Below are positions 9,034-16,698 of a stretch of 24,331 bases of DNA, one piece after another. The notes under the pieces were generated by a model, which made no database searches, was not told where the DNA came from, and saw only the letters and a list, made by a program, of their open reading frames with translations. The stretch is from positions 1 through 24,331 of the forward strand of contig CAMLGR010000061.1 of the NCBI GenBank assembly GCA_946479615.1, given 5' to 3'. Each line of letters starts with the position of its first letter. Positions within the stretch are counted from its first letter, which is position 1. A program made the position numbers and the translations under genes. Origin of the DNA: an uncultured Bacteroidota bacterium. GTDB lineage: Bacteria; Bacteroidota; Bacteroidia; Chitinophagales; Chitinophagaceae.

Positions 9034-11451
9034 TTACTCGTTCCGTAAACTTTTCACCGGGTTGGCAATGGCTGCTTTCACTGATTTATACCCTACTGTC
9101 AGCCAGGCAATGATCACTGAAATAAGAATTGCTATCAGGAAGAAACCAGCCTTCATGGGTATCTTATATACAAAATCCTGCAACCAGGTATGCATCATAT
9201 ACCAGGCAACGGGTGCAGCTAATAGAAATGCGATGGTAATAAGAATGGTAAATTCTTTCGAGAATAAATAAAGGATGCTTTTTACACTGGCTCCCAATAC
9301 CTTTCGAATGCCCACTTCCTTTGTTTTTTGCACTACCATAAATGATATAAGCCCATACAATCCCAGGCAACTGATGAAAATCGCAAGCAGCGCATAGATC
9401 TTATACATCAGGCCCAGGCGCTGCTCCTGTTTGTAAAAGGCATTGATATTATCATCGAGGAAAGTAGCATTGAATACATATTCAGGGAAATATTTATTCC
9501 AGATAGATTGTATTTCATCGCGGCTCCTCAGCAGGTTTTTACCCGAGAGTTTAATACCAGCTGTACTATAAAATTTATTGCGCGGCATCAGTACGATCGG
9601 CGGAATCGCATCGCGCAGTGACTGCACCTTGAAATCCTTAGCTACCCCAATTACCGGTTTGGGTACTCCACCACCAACGCGTAACATCTTTCCGATCGCG
9701 TCCTGTGGGTTTTTAACACCTGTCTTTTTCAGGAAAGTCTCATTGACCACATAGGCGCGCGGTGTATCGCTCGCCTCATAAAATTTACCGGCTATCATTT
9801 CAATACCATAGGTATCCATATAATCCGCGTCTCCCATTTTGGTATTGACAACAAAATTGCGGTCCTTCATTTCATCAAACGCGAAATTACTTTGCCATGA
9901 ATTGTCGCTGCTGGGAGCATCGAAACCAAAACTGACTTTCTTCACATCATTGCGCGCCAGCAATTCATTTTTAAAAGCAGGTAGTTTGGCAAGCGCTGCG
10001 CTATCGGAGCTGATATTGATATTAAGAACAGAATCTTTTACGAAACCGAGGTCGGCATTCTTAATAAAATTGATCTGGCTGATGGCGATCACCGTGGCTA
10101 TGATCAATATCTGCGAAAAAGCGAATTGCAATACCACCAATACGCGGCGAAGTGAGATATTACCCACTTTGGTTGTATTGATCTTGTTCTTGATCGCTTC
10201 CACAGGCTTGAATTTACCCATGATAAATGCAGGATATAACCCGGATAAAAAGATCGTGAGAAATGTAATAGCTATTATGAATAGAATACTGCCGGAGTTG
10301 AACAAATTCAGCCTGCTTTGTACTACCAGGATATTTTTTACATAGGGCAATGCCAGCCAGGCCAGGGCCATTCCTATAGCAGCAGAAAAGAAAACGATGA
10401 GTGCCGTTTCACTGAATACCTGCAACCGGAGTTGTGCTTTGCTTCCACCCATTACCTTGCGGATACCCACTTCTTTGCTTCTTGTAATGGCTAATGCGGT
10501 AGATAAATTAACGTAGTTGATACAAGCCATGAGAATGATCAACAAACCAATAAAGAATAAAGTATATAATGAAGCTTTGCTGGCAACATGATCGCCATTG
10601 GTACCGAATCGTTCATCAAAATGGACCTGGCTCAGCGGTAGCAGGAAATGTGTCCGGCCGCTGGCTTTGTTCTGGCTATTGTACTTTTTTTCAAAGTTAT
10701 TAAGGTATTGATTGAATGATTTTACATCGGTTCCTGCCGGTAAATTGATATACAACTGGTGATTACTGGTATTTGTTCCCCAGTCTTCGATGGGCCAGCC
10801 ATTTCCTTTGTCCGCTACAAACGTGGCATAAGAAGTGATGATGGTATAGGGGAAATCGCTGTTGACAGGAACATCTTCAAATATGGCATTCACCTGTACA
10901 TCATGAGTACCATTATCGAAATTAAGACGTTGCCCCATGGCATCCTGTGCATTTCCAAAATATTTTTCAGCAGTCTTTTTACTGATCGCTGCGCTATTGA
11001 CCTCGTTGAGAACGGCGGGACTGCCACTGATAAATTTCAGTTCGAACATATTCGCCAGTCCGGCATCGCCATAAAAAGGGCCTGATGCTTCTATAAATTT
11101 TTTATTGGCGCCACTGTTCTGATCAGGATTACGGACCGTTACCTGTGTGCCATAGTTCTGCATCAATTCAGCAGTATGATACTGGGGATAATCCTGGCGC
11201 AGGAATTTGGTAACCGGGAAAGGAACACCGGGAGAAAAATGTTCTCCATCTCCATCTACATTTTTTGTAACTACCTGGTAAATGGTCTTGTACCCGGCCA
11301 GGTGTTTATCATGGCTATACTCAAACTGAACGGCCAGGAATATGATCATGCAGGCAGCCAGCGCTACTCCCAATCCAAGAATATTGAGCAGTGCATGTTT
11401 GCGATTCCTTTGCAGGCTGCGAAAAGCTGTTTTGAAATAGTTTCTAAGCAT
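9034..11451 (-). CDS. ABC transporter permease, duplicated MacB/FtsX type (permease D)
   Basis: This 805-aa permease is the first of the four in transcription order. TM1 is at about 19-42 (HALLNILGLGVALAACMIIFL). The two FtsX cores carry KEVGIRKVMGG and KEVGIRKVLGA at the coupling-helix position, the linker TM is VVLQFAFSQILIIATVIAIS, and the chain ends NPVKSLRNE. The first periplasmic domain has the usual motif for coming inactive-to-active conformers in this family (KKTAEKYFGN, matching AKKLFGH in B and AKKFFGN in C). It follows the canonical ATPase (11577-12254) after a 125-nt gap that contains an inverted repeat, and precedes permease C by 18 nt. It is therefore the best positional partner of that ATPase. 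The conformer remark is interpretation; what is seen is only a conserved (A/E)KxFG segment. Confidence 0.93.
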   Translation of the reverse strand: MLRNYFKTAFRSLQRNRKHALLNILGLGVALAACMIIFLAVQFEYSHDKHLAGYKTIYQVVTKNVDGDGEHFSPGVPFPVTKFLRQDYPQYHTAELMQNYGTQVTVRNPDQNSGANKKFIEASGPFYGDAGLANMFELKFISGSPAVLNEVNSAAISKKTAEKYFGNAQDAMGQRLNFDNGTHDVQVNAIFEDVPVNSDFPYTIITSYATFVADKGNGWPIEDWGTNTSNHQLYINLPAGTDVKSFNQYLNNFEKKYNSQNKASGRTHFLLPLSQVHFDERFGTNGDHVASKASLYTLFFIGLLIILMACINYVNLSTALAITRSKEVGIRKVMGGSKAQLRLQVFSETALIVFFSAAIGMALAWLALPYVKNILVVQSRLNLFNSGSILFIIAITFLTIFLSGLYPAFIMGKFKPVEAIKNKINTTKVGNISLRRVLVVLQFAFSQILIIATVIAISQINFIKNADLGFVKDSVLNINISSDSAALAKLPAFKNELLARNDVKKVSFGFDAPSSDNSWQSNFAFDEMKDRNFVVNTKMGDADYMDTYGIEMIAGKFYEASDTPRAYVVNETFLKKTGVKNPQDAIGKMLRVGGGVPKPVIGVAKDFKVQSLRDAIPPIVLMPRNKFYSTAGIKLSGKNLLRSRDEIQSIWNKYFPEYVFNATFLDDNINAFYKQEQRLGLMYKIYALLAIFISCLGLYGLISFMVVQKTKEVGIRKVLGASVKSILYLFSKEFTILITIAFLLAAPVAWYMMHTWLQDFVYKIPMKAGFFLIAILISVIIAWLTVGYKSVKAAIANPVKSLRNE

Positions 11452-11479
11452 AAGAGAGAGTTTACCGGGAGGGGTGAAT

Positions 11480-11566
11480 GGTCAATAGTGAATGGTGAAA
11501 ACATTCGACTTTCATTATTAATTATGTTATTATTGACCATTCACTATTCACCATTGACTATTGACC
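11480..11566. repeat. Inverted repeat GGTCAATAGTGAATGGTGAA with internal near-direct repeats
   Basis: The left arm 11480-11499 pairs with 11547-11566 (reverse complement GGTCAATAGTCAATGGTGAA), 19 of 20 positions matching. The units GGTCAATAGTGAATGG and TGAATAGTGAATGGTCAATA recur in shifted registers, so several pairings are possible. The repeat sits in the 125-nt gap between the ATPase gene and permease D in the minus-strand operon. Like the CTATGTG element at 6174-6286, it is more like a dispersed intergenic repeat of Bacteroidota than a terminator, since no T-run follows. It could still modulate the ratio of ATPase to permease mRNA. Confidence 0.82.
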
Positions 11567-11576
11567 CCATTAACCA

Positions 11577-12254
11577 CTAGACAAGAATATTTTCCGTCAC
11601 TGTCTGTCCGTCGAGCATCCGGATGATGCGATGACTATAGCGGGCATCATGCTCGGAGTGCGTTACCATGACAATCGTTGTTCCCTGTTCATTGAGATCG
11701 GTAAGTAATTGCATCACTTCGTTACCATTGGAGGAATCGAGGTTACCCGTTGGCTCATCGGCAAGGATCAGTTTGGGATTGTTCACGACGGCTCTTGCTA
11801 CGGCTACGCGTTGTTGCTGACCACCGGATAATTGTTGCGGATAGTGATTGCGCCGGTGCATGATCTGCATTTTATCCAATACGTTCTCTACTCTTTTTTT
11901 ACGGTCGCCCGCTTTTACACCTGTATAGATCAGGGGCAGTTCCACATTTTCAAATACCGTGAGTTCATCGATGAGGTTGAAGCTCTGGAACACAAACCCG
12001 ATATTATGTTTGCGCAGATCGGCTCTTTTCCGTTCATTGAAATGAGCCACTTCAATGCCATTGAATAAAAAACTACCGGTATCAGGATCATCGAGCAGCC
12101 CAACGATATTGAGCAAAGTAGATTTGCCGCAACCGGATGGTCCCATAACCGCTACAAATTCACCTTCCTTTACTTCAAAAGAAAGTTTGTTGAGCGCTAC
12201 GGTTTCTACTTCTTCTGTCCGATAGATCTTTTCCATTTCTGTGATCTTGATCAT
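11577..12254 (-). CDS. ABC transporter ATP-binding protein (LolD/MacB type), canonical
   Basis: This 225-aa ATPase has the complete set of nucleotide-binding motifs: Walker A GPSGCGKS (38-45), Q-loop Gln90 in GFVFQSFNLIDELT, signature LSGGQQQRVAVARA (142-155), Walker B LILADEP (162-168) with catalytic Glu167, D-loop GNLDS (Asp173) and H-loop His199 in VTHSE. The length and the GFVFQSFNLI Q-loop sequence place it with the LolD/FtsE/MacB ATPases that drive FtsX-type permeases. It lies 76 nt after the membrane fusion protein gene and 125 nt before permease D, so it is the second gene of the operon. It should be the main energy source for the complex, possibly serving all four permeases. The contrast with the altered ATPase at 544-1209 is the informative point. 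Confidence 0.95.
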   Translation of the reverse strand: MIKITEMEKIYRTEEVETVALNKLSFEVKEGEFVAVMGPSGCGKSTLLNIVGLLDDPDTGSFLFNGIEVAHFNERKRADLRKHNIGFVFQSFNLIDELTVFENVELPLIYTGVKAGDRKKRVENVLDKMQIMHRRNHYPQQLSGGQQQRVAVARAVVNNPKLILADEPTGNLDSSNGNEVMQLLTDLNEQGTTIVMVTHSEHDARYSHRIIRMLDGQTVTENILV

Positions 12255-12330
12255 ATACTTGATGGTTTAGATTTGAGGGGTCAAAAGCGTTACCAGGGCT
12301 TTCAACTTTATTTTTAATGAATTTTATTTT

Positions 12331-13587
12331 CTATTTAATGATCAGTTCCTGGATATCGTTGTACGTTTCATAACTGGATGTCACCACCTTATCACCTGCT
12401 TTCAATCCCGATATCACTTCATAATACTCCGGATTTTGATTACCTAATTGTATATCCACTTTATACGCCGTATTGCCACTCTCGCTTACTTTAAAGATCC
12501 AGTTGCCGCCTGTCTTCTGGTAGAAACCGCCTTTATCTACAAGCAATGCCTGTTTTTCTTCACTCAATGCCAATCGAATCTGCAGGGTCTGACCACGACG
12601 GATGCCTTTGGGCACTTCGCCTTCAAACTCCATATCTACCTGGAAGCGGCCATTGGTAACCTGTGTGTATACTTTTTTAATAACAAGTTTATAATCCTTA
12701 CCGGCATAATTCAGCAGGGTACCATACAAACCATTATAAATACGGGTTAAATAGTGTTCATCAATATCCACTCTTACCTTGAAACCGTTCAACACATCGA
12801 GCTGACCAAGACGTTCCCCTTTATTTTTCGACTGACCGATCTCTGCATCAAGCGATGTCAATTGTCCATCGACCGGTGCGCGAACGATCAGGTCACCCAC
12901 TTTCTTACGCATCAGTTGCAGCGCATTTTGTGTACGGCTATAGGAATTGCCGGCCTGGTCGAGTTCCTGTTTTACGGAAATAGAATCCTGGCTGAGGATC
13001 TGCGAGGTCAGTTTCTTTTTCTGTACCTGGTAATTATAATTGTTCTCCGATTCGCGGAACTCTTGTAAACCGATCGCTTTTTGATCATATAATTTCTTAT
13101 TGAGATTATATTTTCTTTCTGCTTCTTTCAGGGCGCTTTCCACATCAGTCATCTGGTTCAGCTTGGAAATAGTATTCTGCCGCGCCGCATTCTGCGAGAT
13201 CTGCATTTGCGTAAGCAGGTTGTATACAGATGTTTCCTGGTTCACGAGGTTGAGTTCGAGATCGGTATTGGAAAGACGGAGGATAGGATCGCCTTTTTTC
13301 ATGACGGCGCCATCTTCCACATATTTTTCCTCCACGCGTCCGCCTTCGAGTGCATCGAGATAAATCGTAGTGATCGGAAGCACTACGCCATTGACAGGAA
13401 TATTTTCCTGGAACGCCCCCATTTTTACTTCACTGATGGTAATACGTTCGCGGTCTACATTCAGCCCGGATTTACCGGAGGTGAAATAATAGCTGGCGCC
13501 GATCAATGCAATCAGCGCAACGATGCCGGCGACCGTCAATATTCTTTTTTGGTTCCATGTCTTTTTTTCCCTGATCCTGTCCACCAT
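12331..13587 (-). CDS. Membrane fusion protein (HlyD/MacA-like periplasmic adaptor)
   Basis: This 418-aa adaptor should bridge inner membrane permeases to the TolC-like channel. It has a short cytoplasmic N-terminus, one membrane anchor at about 17-36 (ILTVAGIVALIALIGASYYF), and then a periplasmic part. The first lipoyl half-motif is GGRVEEKYVEDGAVMKKGDP (about 83-102), followed by a long coiled-coil hairpin (about 108-240) rich in Gln, Asn, Lys and Glu. The second lipoyl half is DLIVRAPVDGQLTSLDAEIG, and after it come beta-barrel and membrane-proximal domains ending in VISGLKAGDKVVTSSYE. The hairpin is typical of adaptors that dock on TolC. It is the first gene of the minus-strand operon, behind a candidate sigma-54 promoter about 97-112 nt upstream of the ATG. 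It is the only adaptor for four permeases in view. Confidence 0.94.
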   Translation of the reverse strand: MVDRIREKKTWNQKRILTVAGIVALIALIGASYYFTSGKSGLNVDRERITISEVKMGAFQENIPVNGVVLPITTIYLDALEGGRVEEKYVEDGAVMKKGDPILRLSNTDLELNLVNQETSVYNLLTQMQISQNAARQNTISKLNQMTDVESALKEAERKYNLNKKLYDQKAIGLQEFRESENNYNYQVQKKKLTSQILSQDSISVKQELDQAGNSYSRTQNALQLMRKKVGDLIVRAPVDGQLTSLDAEIGQSKNKGERLGQLDVLNGFKVRVDIDEHYLTRIYNGLYGTLLNYAGKDYKLVIKKVYTQVTNGRFQVDMEFEGEVPKGIRRGQTLQIRLALSEEKQALLVDKGGFYQKTGGNWIFKVSESGNTAYKVDIQLGNQNPEYYEVISGLKAGDKVVTSSYETYNDIQELIIK

Positions 13588-13683
13588 ATATTTTGAATAA
13601 AAATTTCTTTTAAAAAGCTACCCTTCGGGGCTGAGACCTAAGGATAGCGAAGCTCCATATGATTTAACTTCTCAGCTTGATCC

Positions 13684-13699
13684 TGTTAAGAGCATGCCA
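13684..13699 (-). promoter_or_regulatory. Candidate sigma-54 (-24/-12) promoter of the export operon
   Basis: Read on the minus strand the sequence is TGGCATGCTCTTAACA. Against the sigma-54 consensus TGGCACGNNNNTTGCW it keeps TGGCA and the G of the -24 element, and T, C and A of the -12 element. It has TAAC where TTGC is expected, so the -12 GC is only half kept. Spacing is exactly consensus. Transcription would start near 13673, giving a leader of about 85 nt before the adaptor ATG at 13587. The neighbouring divergent gene is a sigma-54 activator, which makes the match more credible than the motif alone. Confidence 0.42.
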
Positions 13700-13711
13700 G
13701 TTCTGAGCCTA

Positions 13712-13790
13712 TTGATACTGAAATCATTATACGCCCCGAATCTACGAATTTGGTCGTTATTGATACAGGCAGTGTCCGTTTTTGATACAG
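13712..13790. promoter_or_regulatory. Three TTGATAC repeats, candidate activator binding sites
   Basis: TTGATACTG occurs at 13712-13720, and TTGATACAG at 13760-13768 and 13782-13790. The middle copy is part of an imperfect dyad, GATACAG-G-CAGTGTC (13762-13776), in which five of seven half-site positions match. A second partial repeat TTTGGTC occurs at 13749-13755 and 13794-13800. Relative to the candidate sigma-54 promoter these sites lie about 13-106 nt upstream, where enhancer-binding proteins of the NtrC type often bind. They also lie between the two divergent genes and could serve autoregulation. Confidence 0.4.
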
Positions 13791-13823
13791 TGATTTGGTC
13801 ATGTTTTCACTATAAAAAATTAG

Positions 13824-13854
13824 TTGTCATGAGATTGCATTTATGGTATTATTG
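13824..13854 (+). promoter_or_regulatory. Candidate vegetative promoter for the NtrC/NtrY operon
   Basis: TTG at 13824-13826 and TATTATTG at 13847-13854 are separated by 20 nt. This resembles the Bacteroidota housekeeping promoter (TTTG at -33, TAnnTTTG at -7), with one mismatch in the -7 box and one in the -33 box. Transcription would start near 13861, about 115 nt before the response regulator ATG. Confidence 0.33.
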
Positions 13855-13976
13855 CAGCTATCGGGAGGGGGAGTGCGTAGTGAATAGCTAACAAAGCAAC
13901 AGTAAAAATCCGGCTGTCATATATCTTAAGAAATACCCCTATTCACAGATACCTGTGCCGGCTGATTAACTGCAAG

Positions 13977-15347
13977 ATGGAAAAAACAATGCAACTAAAG
14001 AATTCTTCTATACTGGTTATCGACGATGATACGGATGTACTGACAGCCGTACGGTTATTATTGAAAACGGAGACGAAGGAAGTGATCACGGAAAAGAACC
14101 CGGAGAACCTGCGTTCGCATTTATCCAAAAACAATTTTGATGTGATATTGCTGGATATGAATTTCAATAGTTCTATCAATACCGGCAATGAAGGGTTGTT
14201 CTGGCTTCGTGAGATCAAAAAACTAAAATCAGATGCTTCGGTGATCATGATCACTGCCTATGGGGATATCGACCTGGCCGTTCGTTCCCTGAAAGAAGGT
14301 GCGGCCGATTTCGTCGTGAAGCCCTGGCACAATGAAAAACTGGTAGAGACTATAAAAGAAATCCTCCAGAAAAAAGAAAATAAAAATAGCGGCCCTTCCC
14401 TGCGGATGACTGATTCTATAATCGGTAAAGAATTGCTGGGAGAATCCGGGATCATGCAGGAGATTTTTTATAAACTGGAAAAGATCGCACCGACCGATGC
14501 GAACATCCTGATACTGGGAGAAAATGGTACGGGTAAGGACCTGTTTGCCAAAGCCATTCACCAGCAATCATTGCGGAGCGATAAACCATATGTAAAAGTG
14601 GATGTGGGTGCGCTGACAGAATCCTTATTCGAAAGTGAATTATTCGGTCATAAGAAAGGCGCTTTTACGGATGCCCGGGAAGACAGGGTGGGTCTTATCG
14701 AAGCAGCAAGTGGCGGCACCTTATTTCTTGATGAGATCGGCAATATTTCATTGCCTTTACAGGCGAAATTGTTAAGTGTATTGCAAAACAGGCAGATCAC
14801 GCGGCTGGGCACCAATCAGCCGATACCGGTTGATATCCGTTTGGTTTGCGCCACCAATCTCCCGATCAGTGAGCTTGCTAATGAAAAAAGATTCCGCAAG
14901 GATCTGATCTACCGGATCAATACAGTAGAGATCGTGATTCCAGCTTTGCGTAAACGCGGCGCGGATATCAGTTTACTCGCCAAACATTTTTGCAGTATTT
15001 ATAGCAATAAGTATTTAAAAAACGGGCTTGAGTTTGATCAGAAAGCATTGAATAAATTATCGGGTTATAATTACCCGGGCAATGTGCGCGAGCTTCAGTA
15101 CACCGTCGAAAGGGCAGTGATCATGGCGGATAATGATAAACTCGAAGAGAGTGATATCATTTTTTCACCGATCGAATCGATGGAAACGGCGGAAGCGGAA
15201 GACAAGGAAATGAAGCTGAGCGCGGTTGAAAAGAATACGATATTAAAAGTGATCCAAAAACATAATGGCAATATCAGCCAGGCTGCCAAAGAACTGGGAC
15301 TTACCCGTACTGCATTGTATCGCCGAATAAACAAGTATGATATTTAA
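13977..15347 (+). CDS. Sigma-54-dependent response regulator, NtrC family
   Basis: This 456-aa transcription activator has a receiver domain (about 10-125) with the acidic pocket Asp16/Asp17, phosphoacceptor Asp60 in VILLDMNF and Lys115 in VVKPW. A AAA+ sigma-54 interaction domain follows (about 150-385), with Walker A GENGTGKD (181-188), a GAFTDA loop (228-233) and Walker B TLFLDEIG (Asp252, Glu253). A Fis-type helix-turn-helix ends the chain (about 415-456: NISQAAKELGLTRTALYRRI). The loop that contacts sigma-54 is usually GAFTGA; the GAFTDA form keeps the key Phe and Thr and is common in Bacteroidota activators, so function is expected. The start at 13977 is the first ATG of the frame; Met5 is an alternative. 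It overlaps the kinase gene by 11 nt. The Fis domain probably binds in the divergent region to its left, activating the export operon. Confidence 0.95.
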   Translation: MEKTMQLKNSSILVIDDDTDVLTAVRLLLKTETKEVITEKNPENLRSHLSKNNFDVILLDMNFNSSINTGNEGLFWLREIKKLKSDASVIMITAYGDIDLAVRSLKEGAADFVVKPWHNEKLVETIKEILQKKENKNSGPSLRMTDSIIGKELLGESGIMQEIFYKLEKIAPTDANILILGENGTGKDLFAKAIHQQSLRSDKPYVKVDVGALTESLFESELFGHKKGAFTDAREDRVGLIEAASGGTLFLDEIGNISLPLQAKLLSVLQNRQITRLGTNQPIPVDIRLVCATNLPISELANEKRFRKDLIYRINTVEIVIPALRKRGADISLLAKHFCSIYSNKYLKNGLEFDQKALNKLSGYNYPGNVRELQYTVERAVIMADNDKLEESDIIFSPIESMETAEAEDKEMKLSAVEKNTILKVIQKHNGNISQAAKELGLTRTALYRRINKYDI

Positions 15348-16680
15348 GAAATTCGAATGGCGCATATTGACACGGGTAGCGATCCTTTTTGTTACGCTTA
15401 CCTTCACCGCGTTCCTGCTGGTAAAAGGTTTATTTGTGTACCTGGTGCTGGCGATTCCTCTTATCGCCTATGAAGTAGTGGAGTTTTACCGGTTCCAGCG
15501 CAAAGCGCATGACGAGCTTAACCAGTTTGTAGAATCGGTGCATTACCGTGATTTCTCCCGCTATTTTGATGTGAAGCATGGTCCGCTGGAGATACAATCG
15601 CTTCGAAAAGGATTTAACGAGATCAATAGTACGTTCAAAGTGATCAGTAAGGAAAAAGAAACGCAGTACCAGTATTTACAAAAAATACTGGAGCTTGTCA
15701 ATACCGGCATCTTATCCTATGAGGAAAAAGAAGGAACGGTGGTATGGATGAATGAATCGCTGAAGCGGATGCTGCAGTTACCCTATCTTAAAAATATACA
15801 ATCACTGGCCCGGCGGGATGAAGTATTGTTCCAGGATATTTTTTCGTTGAAACTGGGAGAATCAAAAATTGCAACGGCGCATTTGGAAAAAGAGGCGTTC
15901 AAAGTATTGTTATCGGCCACGGCTTTTCAAACAGAAGGGAAAATATATAAATTGATCGCGTTTCAGAATGTAAGCGAAGCATTGGATGAAACAGAATCGA
16001 AAGCCTGGCAAAAACTATTGAGCGTACTGACACACGAGATCATGAATTCGATTGCGCCGATCTCTTCGCTGGCGGAAACATTGAAACATCGTTTACATGA
16101 ATCGTATAATATCCTGGCGGCCGATTCCGGCACCCTGGGTGACCTGGAACTGGGTATCGATACGATCAAAAAAAGGAGTGAGGGATTATTAAAATTTGCA
16201 CAGACTTATCGAAACCTGAATAAGATCACGACGCCGAACCTGAAAAAAGTCTATGTCAGGGATATTTTTGAAAATCTTTACCAATTGATGCAGCCCACCC
16301 TGGTTCAGAAAAATATTGACCTGGAAACGGTATTAAAAGATACTGAACTGGTGCTGGAAGTGGATCCGAACCTGATCGAGCAGGTATTGATCAATTTGCT
16401 GGTGAATGCGATGGAAGCGTTGAAGGACCGGGCCGATCCGCGGATTGTATTATCGGCGTATGTCAATACGAGTAAAAAGACAATTATCAGGATAGCGGAT
16501 AATGGTGGGGGTATCCCGGAAGAATTACTGGATAAGATCTTCATTCCTTTTTTTAGTACGAAAAAAAGCGGGAGTGGAATTGGGTTGAGTTTGTGTAAAC
16601 AAATTATGATGTTGCACAAGGGAAACATCCAGGTGCAGTCGGTCGATAGCCAGGGTTCAGCGTTTTTATTACAGTTTTGA
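15337..16680 (+). CDS. Membrane-bound histidine kinase, NtrY-like, partner of the sigma-54 activator
   Basis: This 447-aa sensor has two N-terminal TMs close together (about 11-29 and 31-49) with almost no periplasmic loop, so it probably senses the membrane itself or a membrane partner. A HAMP-like or linker helix (about 55-110) and a PAS-like domain (about 110-215; GILSYEEKEGTVVWMN) follow. The dimerisation helix carries His233 in LSVLTHEIMNSIAPI, the H-box variant typical of NtrY-type kinases. The ATPase domain has an N-box (LINLLVNAMEAL), G1 DNGGGIPEE, F-box FIPFFSTK and G2 GSGIGLSL. The ATG lies within the end of the regulator gene (11-nt overlap), which means translational coupling and a cognate pair. 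Its stop codon at 16678-16680 is part of a short hairpin. Confidence 0.94.
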   Translation: MIFKKFEWRILTRVAILFVTLTFTAFLLVKGLFVYLVLAIPLIAYEVVEFYRFQRKAHDELNQFVESVHYRDFSRYFDVKHGPLEIQSLRKGFNEINSTFKVISKEKETQYQYLQKILELVNTGILSYEEKEGTVVWMNESLKRMLQLPYLKNIQSLARRDEVLFQDIFSLKLGESKIATAHLEKEAFKVLLSATAFQTEGKIYKLIAFQNVSEALDETESKAWQKLLSVLTHEIMNSIAPISSLAETLKHRLHESYNILAADSGTLGDLELGIDTIKKRSEGLLKFAQTYRNLNKITTPNLKKVYVRDIFENLYQLMQPTLVQKNIDLETVLKDTELVLEVDPNLIEQVLINLLVNAMEALKDRADPRIVLSAYVNTSKKTIIRIADNGGGIPEELLDKIFIPFFSTKKSGSGIGLSLCKQIMMLHKGNIQVQSVDSQGSAFLLQF

Positions 16681-16698
16681 GGTGACACCTTCACCTCA
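16678..16698. repeat. Hairpin overlapping the kinase stop codon
   Basis: TGAGGTG (16678-16684) and CACCTCA (16692-16698) are perfect inverted repeats around a 7-nt loop. The first three bases are the stop codon of the NtrY-like kinase. The hairpin could end or stabilise the regulator mRNA, but no T-run follows, so an intrinsic terminator is not proven. It also overlaps the first AGGTGACACCT copy of the following repeat. Confidence 0.6.

Larger units (their letters stand above)
13588..13976. other. Divergent intergenic regulatory region between the export operon and the NtrC/NtrY pair
   Basis: These 389 nt separate the minus-strand export operon from the plus-strand regulator genes. They hold a possible sigma-54 promoter facing left (13684-13699), three TTGATAC repeats (13712-13790) and a possible vegetative promoter facing right (13824-13854). 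Near the adaptor gene a small GC-rich hairpin CCC-TTCG-GGG is seen at 13621-13630, embedded in the looser dyad AGCTA (13616-13620) / TAGCGAAGCT (13645-13654). On the minus strand it would lie in the adaptor's 5' leader. No convincing ORF was found in the stretch. Confidence 0.7.

Noticed and set aside
13620..13655. CTGAGACC next to a GC-rich hairpin, faintly like a TPP riboswitch
   Set aside because: Only the CTGAGA piece fits; the second conserved half is not found, the sequence is 320 nt from the next plus-strand gene, and that gene has no link to thiamine.
13841..13856. Plus-strand sigma-54 promoter around TGGTATTATTGC
   Set aside because: GG and GC are only 7 nt apart where 10 are needed; the same bases fit a vegetative -7 box better.
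14660..14677. GAFTDA instead of GAFTGA as evidence for a dead sigma-54 activator
   Set aside because: Phe and Thr of the loop are kept, Walker A and B are intact, and this variant is familiar in Bacteroidota activators, so it is treated as normal.
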